From assembly GCF_003073045.1 (NCBI RefSeq), contig NC_037591.1, positions 26,507,319 to 26,571,318 of the forward strand: a stretch of DNA of 64,000 nucleotides, in the 5' to 3' direction. A program made the translations under genes and the position numbers. The stretch is from Pomacea canaliculata (taxonomy: Eukaryota; Mollusca; Gastropoda; Architaenioglossa; Ampullariidae). The notes under the pieces are model-generated. The model was not told where the DNA came from. It worked only from the letters and a program-made list of their open reading frames with translations, and did no database searches. How positions within the stretch are numbered: position 1 is the stretch's first letter; every line of letters begins with the position of its first letter. This document shows, one piece after another, positions 61,301-64,000 of this stretch.

Positions 61301-63615
61301 GACAGTTTAACGCACTTCTTTTAAATAAGATATTGTTAAATGTGATATACAGTGATACCTCGGTTCTCGAACATAATTCGTTCCGGGAGGACGGTCGAGA
61401 ACCAAATTGTTCGAGAACCGAAGCAATGAAACCCAAAGGAAATAATGGAAACTGGATTAATTCGTTCCAAGCCCCAGAAAATGCCTATTTACTGGCCTAA
61501 TTTGTATATAATATGTAAAAAAAAAAAAACATGAGTCTCAACAAGAAATAAGAAATAAAAGTGTATTTATTAAACAAAAAAAAAAAAAAAAACACACAAA
61601 AATAAATAAAATGTACTGTACAGTACAGTAAACTGTGTTTCATTTACTGTACCTGTACCAAACTTTATGGCAGGAGGAATGAATGTGGAGGAGGAGGGAA
61701 GGGATGGTTATTGTTTTGAAGGGGAGTCCTCTTCAATAAAAACAGAGGGTAACTGCTCTTCGGTGTTTCTGTTCTCTGTATCTTTTGCTGAGGAGAATCA
61801 GAATCTTGCTCTGCAGTTGCTTGTCTGATTTCTTTACGGAAGAATTTGTCAATTGTTTGCTGTTTTTTTCTCCTTTGCAAAATTTTGCTGAAAGTGGACA
61901 TAACATTGTCATTAAAAATGTTAACTGCTCTATTTGCTACCACTTTATCAGGGTGATGTTGTTCAACAAAATTTGCGATTTCTGCCCATTTTGCACACAT
62001 TTCATGACTCTCTCCACAAAAACGTCACTCCCTCTCTCTCTCTCTGCACTCACACTGATGACGCAAGCAAGGCGCGCTGGGCCCAATGAACGCCATTCGG
62101 CTCAACTCGGCTCATCTCGGACGTTCGGATGTTCGAGTTCCAAATATTTGTTCGGATTCCAAGAAAAAATTTTCTCGAATTTCCTGGTCGAATACCGATT
62201 TGGTCGAAAGTCAAGGCGTTCGAGAACCGAGGTATCACTGTATATATATATCACAATTTTTCTATTCAGACATACACTTTTTTGAAAAGCACTTAAAGCT
62301 GCCAAACCTTACAGAATGCTTTAGCATGCAAGTGGCGTATGGACTGTGGTGGAAGAAAACTACTTCAAAGAACGAGTTGAAATTAGTCTTTTTTTCATCT
62401 TGATTAAATGAACACTGGAAATAATATTACAAGAAACGTACACTGACCTGGAACACCAGCAAGAACGTGCAATAGGATCTTTGCCACGTGCTCACCGCAC
62501 GTGACACAACGGTTGATACATCGCGTGCTCCTGTGACTGCCTTTGTGTTTTGGGAGAGGGAATCGCTGGACTGGTGGACCACGCGGACTCTTATATTCCC
62601 CACGAAGGCTGTAAGTCTTTGAATTATGGTCTGCGACAGTCGATATACGTTCAAGTTCCATCTTCACAGTCTCCGGAAAGCGGATGGGTCTGGTTAAATT
62701 TTGAACCTGCCAGCTCGACTGTACAGACTCGGGATAATAGCTTGCCGCCCAGAAATGAAGATGTGGAACTTGTGTCAGTAACTCTTTGTGGAACGCTTGT
62801 AAGTAGGAACTGTTAAAAGATTTAAAGAGATATAAATATATTTATACTTACTAAATAGACGTATGAATTTTTGTGTGTCTATGTGTGTATTTTTTAATTT
62901 GTAAGTCTAATTATTGTGATGTTGGTTTAAAATTATAATAAATGAAGTTTAAAATGCTGCATATAATAAAGTCTCAGAGAACTGAGCAATTATTTTTGTC
63001 CTAATCATGCATGCAAACGATCGCTGCTTTTACTACCTTCAGAAATTTTTCACTTCTGAACATTCCATAGTAGTGATGGGACAACTCTGACTTTTACATT
63101 TTAATTTTTTATCAGCCGTCTCTCATTGCACTCATTACCTGAATGAGTCCATTTGATCGGCGATGACGTGCAGCACTCCTCCAGTTGCCGCTTGCGATAA
63201 GTCCCTCACAGCATTCTCGACATCACTATTTGTTCCAAACCTATACTCCAGAAGGTGAAGCTGTCCAGATGTCCCAGTGGGCGCCAGTTGTGTCTCTATA
63301 GTCTGCTGCAGCAGGTAGTACATCCTGTAGCACGCTGCACACCTGTCCGAGGTGCAGACCAAGAAGACATCGCTTCCACATCTCAGCCATTCTGTGGCCT
63401 TTAGCTGCAACACTAAGGTTTTACCTGTACCAGGAGGTCCAGCCAACATGACCCTTGGAGATGTCATGGTCAGCAGGTGAACTTGCTCCGGAAACAATGT
63501 AATAACAGCATAAGAACACTGTGTCGTGGAGGGCGAAGGTTGATTCAAGATTTTAAGGCACAGGCGTGGAGGCGATATGCATGGAATGGTCACCGTAACC
63601 GCGGTACCATAGAAC
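55309..63615 (-). CDS. P-loop NTPase (SF1-like) fused to ZU5 and UPA-like domains, 3' part
   Basis: Seven exons (5' to 3'): 63615-63139, 62809-62448, 61173-60832, 58201-57234, 56899-56747, 55943-55716, 55488-55309. All six junctions keep phase, giving 902 residues to the TGA; the 5' end lies past the right edge. Numbering from the first whole codon: LFPEQVHLL (40-48) resembles a Q motif; GPPGTGKT (59-66) is Walker A; VLHVIADQMD lies where motif II should be but lacks the usual DE; VRGLERKVVVVI and AISRCTSQLVYI resemble SF1 motifs V and VI. A Cys/His cluster lies in exon 2. A charged linker (about 394-430) leads to a ZU5 domain (about 500-618; VVLQVPAGAI), then HFS (645-647), then a beta-rich UPA-like tail. 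No death domain is seen. The layout suggests an intracellular sensor or signalling protein. The ZU5 and P-loop are clear; the SF1 and UPA assignments are inference. Confidence 0.85.
57235..57245 (-). other. alternative in-exon donor considered at the ZU5 exon end
   Basis: The chosen donor is ACG before GTTTGA (exon ends at 57234). An alternative donor AGAG before GTAAAG near 57300 would leave phase 1 and run into a stop in the next exon. The chosen one keeps phase 0 and retains the VAFKLYFST strand, which fits the downstream fold. Confidence 0.5.
57441..57449 (-). other. His-Phe-Ser tripeptide, candidate autoproteolysis site
   Basis: Codons CAT TTC AGT in the frame of the ZU5 exon, within MTSHFSGYVCTYC, directly after the ZU5 core. 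PIDD1 is known to cut itself at HF-S sites, and NLRP1 and CARD8 at a related F-S site in their ZU5-UPA (FIIND) modules. Cleavage here is inferred from motif and position only. Confidence 0.55.
58202..60831 (-). other. 2.6 kb intron between NTPase and ZU5 halves
   Basis: This phase-1 intron separates the NTPase module from the linker and ZU5 exon. It holds a GC-richer block at about 58690-59800 that includes a possible plus-strand exon (58891-59061). Beyond 59800 it is AT-rich with nothing recognised. Confidence 0.6.
58891..59061 (+). other. possible plus-strand internal exon or relic
   Basis: Bounded by a good acceptor (pyrimidine-rich then AATCAG) and a GTAGTG donor, this segment is open in one frame and reads like protein: RTAYVTTDIAQGGARVEIS, then DNCRPAFWPRKAAVHLEQ, then SAACYCHRLDTG. 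It has four cysteines and GC-rich codons. No partner exons were found on that strand, so it may be a transposed or pseudogene fragment, or chance. Confidence 0.25.
61350..62240 (-). mobile_element. Tigger/pogo-type DNA transposon, internally deleted, 891 bp
   Basis: The two ends are perfect 23-bp inverted repeats, each with CAGTGATACCTCGGTTCTCG at its outer end, and are flanked by TA target duplications (61348-61349 and 62241-62242). The inside carries only the C-terminal remnant of a Tigger-type transposase. It sits in the intron between exons 2 and 3 of the NTPase-ZU5 gene. The identical ends suggest fairly recent insertion. Confidence 0.9.
61665..62000 (-). pseudogene. Tigger-type transposase C-terminal remnant
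   Basis: About 110 codons, with WAEIANFVEQHHPDKVVANR followed by AVNIFNDNVMSTF and a Lys/Gln-rich tail ending in a DKFF motif. These match the end of Tigger/Jerky-type transposases as remembered. The DNA-binding and DDE catalytic parts are missing, so it is inactive. Confidence 0.75.
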
Positions 63616-64000
63616 CTACAACATTTAACATAATAGTGTACGTGTGAGATGCTCATATCAAAACGGACATAAAAGCAAAAGCTACGTGATAATTAGCTAG
63701 CACTGATGTTTTCTAATAGGAACGATACCTGTGGGACATATCATGACTTGGAAACATCAGATGGTCTGACTTTGAGGACCAGCAACAGACAAAAGACGCA
63801 GATTCTAGCACAGGGGTGGGCAATTAATTTTCCCAAGGGGCCGCATGAGAAATTGGGATGGTTTTAGAGGGCCGGACTAATATAGTTAACTCAGTTTTAC
63901 TCAATACTGTAAATATATATACTGGCGGGCGGGCCAGCGGGCCGGCCTTTGCCCAGGTCTGTTCTAGCACAATGGAGAAGACACTAAACGAGAGCTTCAT
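63616..64000 (-). other. intron or upstream region of the NTPase-ZU5 gene
   Basis: No further exon is seen before the window edge. The acceptor at 63616-63617 requires an upstream exon ending in phase 2. A hAT MITE occupies 63811-63961. Confidence 0.5.
63811..63961. mobile_element. hAT-type MITE, 151 bp
   Basis: Begins CAGGGGTGGGCAA and ends with the imperfect inverse TTGCCCAGGTCTG. A perfect 8-bp target duplication TTCTAGCA flanks it (63803-63810 and 63962-63969), the length diagnostic of hAT transposition. The left end resembles hAT elements widespread in animals. Confidence 0.88.

Noticed and set aside
1..64000. tRNA genes, rRNA, CRISPR arrays
   Set aside because: No stretch with paired A-box/B-box and cloverleaf stems, no rRNA-like segment and no regularly spaced repeat-spacer array was seen by eye. 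A covariance-model scan would be decisive for tRNAs.

Overview
The window is nuclear DNA from an animal, most likely a mollusc and probably a gastropod. Genes are split into many short exons with GT-AG introns of 0.1 to 4.7 kb, intergenic DNA is AT-rich with long mononucleotide tracts and microsatellites, and the transposon relics (Tigger/pogo, hAT, a LINE 3' end) are typical of animals. The clearest gene is an orthologue of animal LMAN1/ERGIC-53. A P-loop NTPase-ZU5 gene at the right edge resembles, from memory, a large uncharacterised family in molluscs and lancelets. No bacterial operon, CRISPR array, rRNA or convincing tRNA was seen. All gene models were built by hand: exon ends were chosen from splice signals and accepted only if reading phase was kept across every junction.

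Layout. 2-547 (+): the last two exons of a gene cut by the left edge, product not recognised. 548-5050: 3'UTR and simple-repeat-rich spacer. 8767-19321 (-): LMAN1, 15 coding exons giving 503 codons plus stop, with a likely 3.7 kb 3'UTR down to about 5055. 19322-22479: divergent promoter region. 22480-28476 (+): an 8-exon gene for an 812-residue, largely disordered acidic protein not recognised. 31483-45262 (+): an 11-exon gene for a secreted, charged, prohormone- or granin-like protein of about 421 residues, with an apparent one-base frameshift in exon 9. 51385-53816 (-): a possible two-exon gene for a 51-residue protein, with a pogo-type MITE in its intron. 55309-63615 (-): the 3' part (seven exons, 902 residues) of a gene joining a superfamily-1-like P-loop NTPase/helicase module to a ZU5 domain and a UPA-like tail; its 5' end lies beyond the right edge.

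The genes look like independent neighbours, although LMAN1 (ER-to-Golgi cargo receptor) and the putative granin-like protein both belong to the secretory pathway. The most notable system is the right-hand gene. It carries a His-Phe-Ser tripeptide just after the ZU5 domain, the motif at which PIDD1 cuts itself (NLRP1 and CARD8 cut at a similar Phe-Ser). A P-loop NTPase followed by a ZU5-UPA module with an HFS site parallels the NLR-FIIND layout of inflammasome sensors, but here the NTPase looks SF1-helicase-like rather than NACHT. This is a hypothesis from sequence reading. The palindromic cAMP-response octamer TGACGTCA also occurs at least 14 times here, against about one expected by chance.
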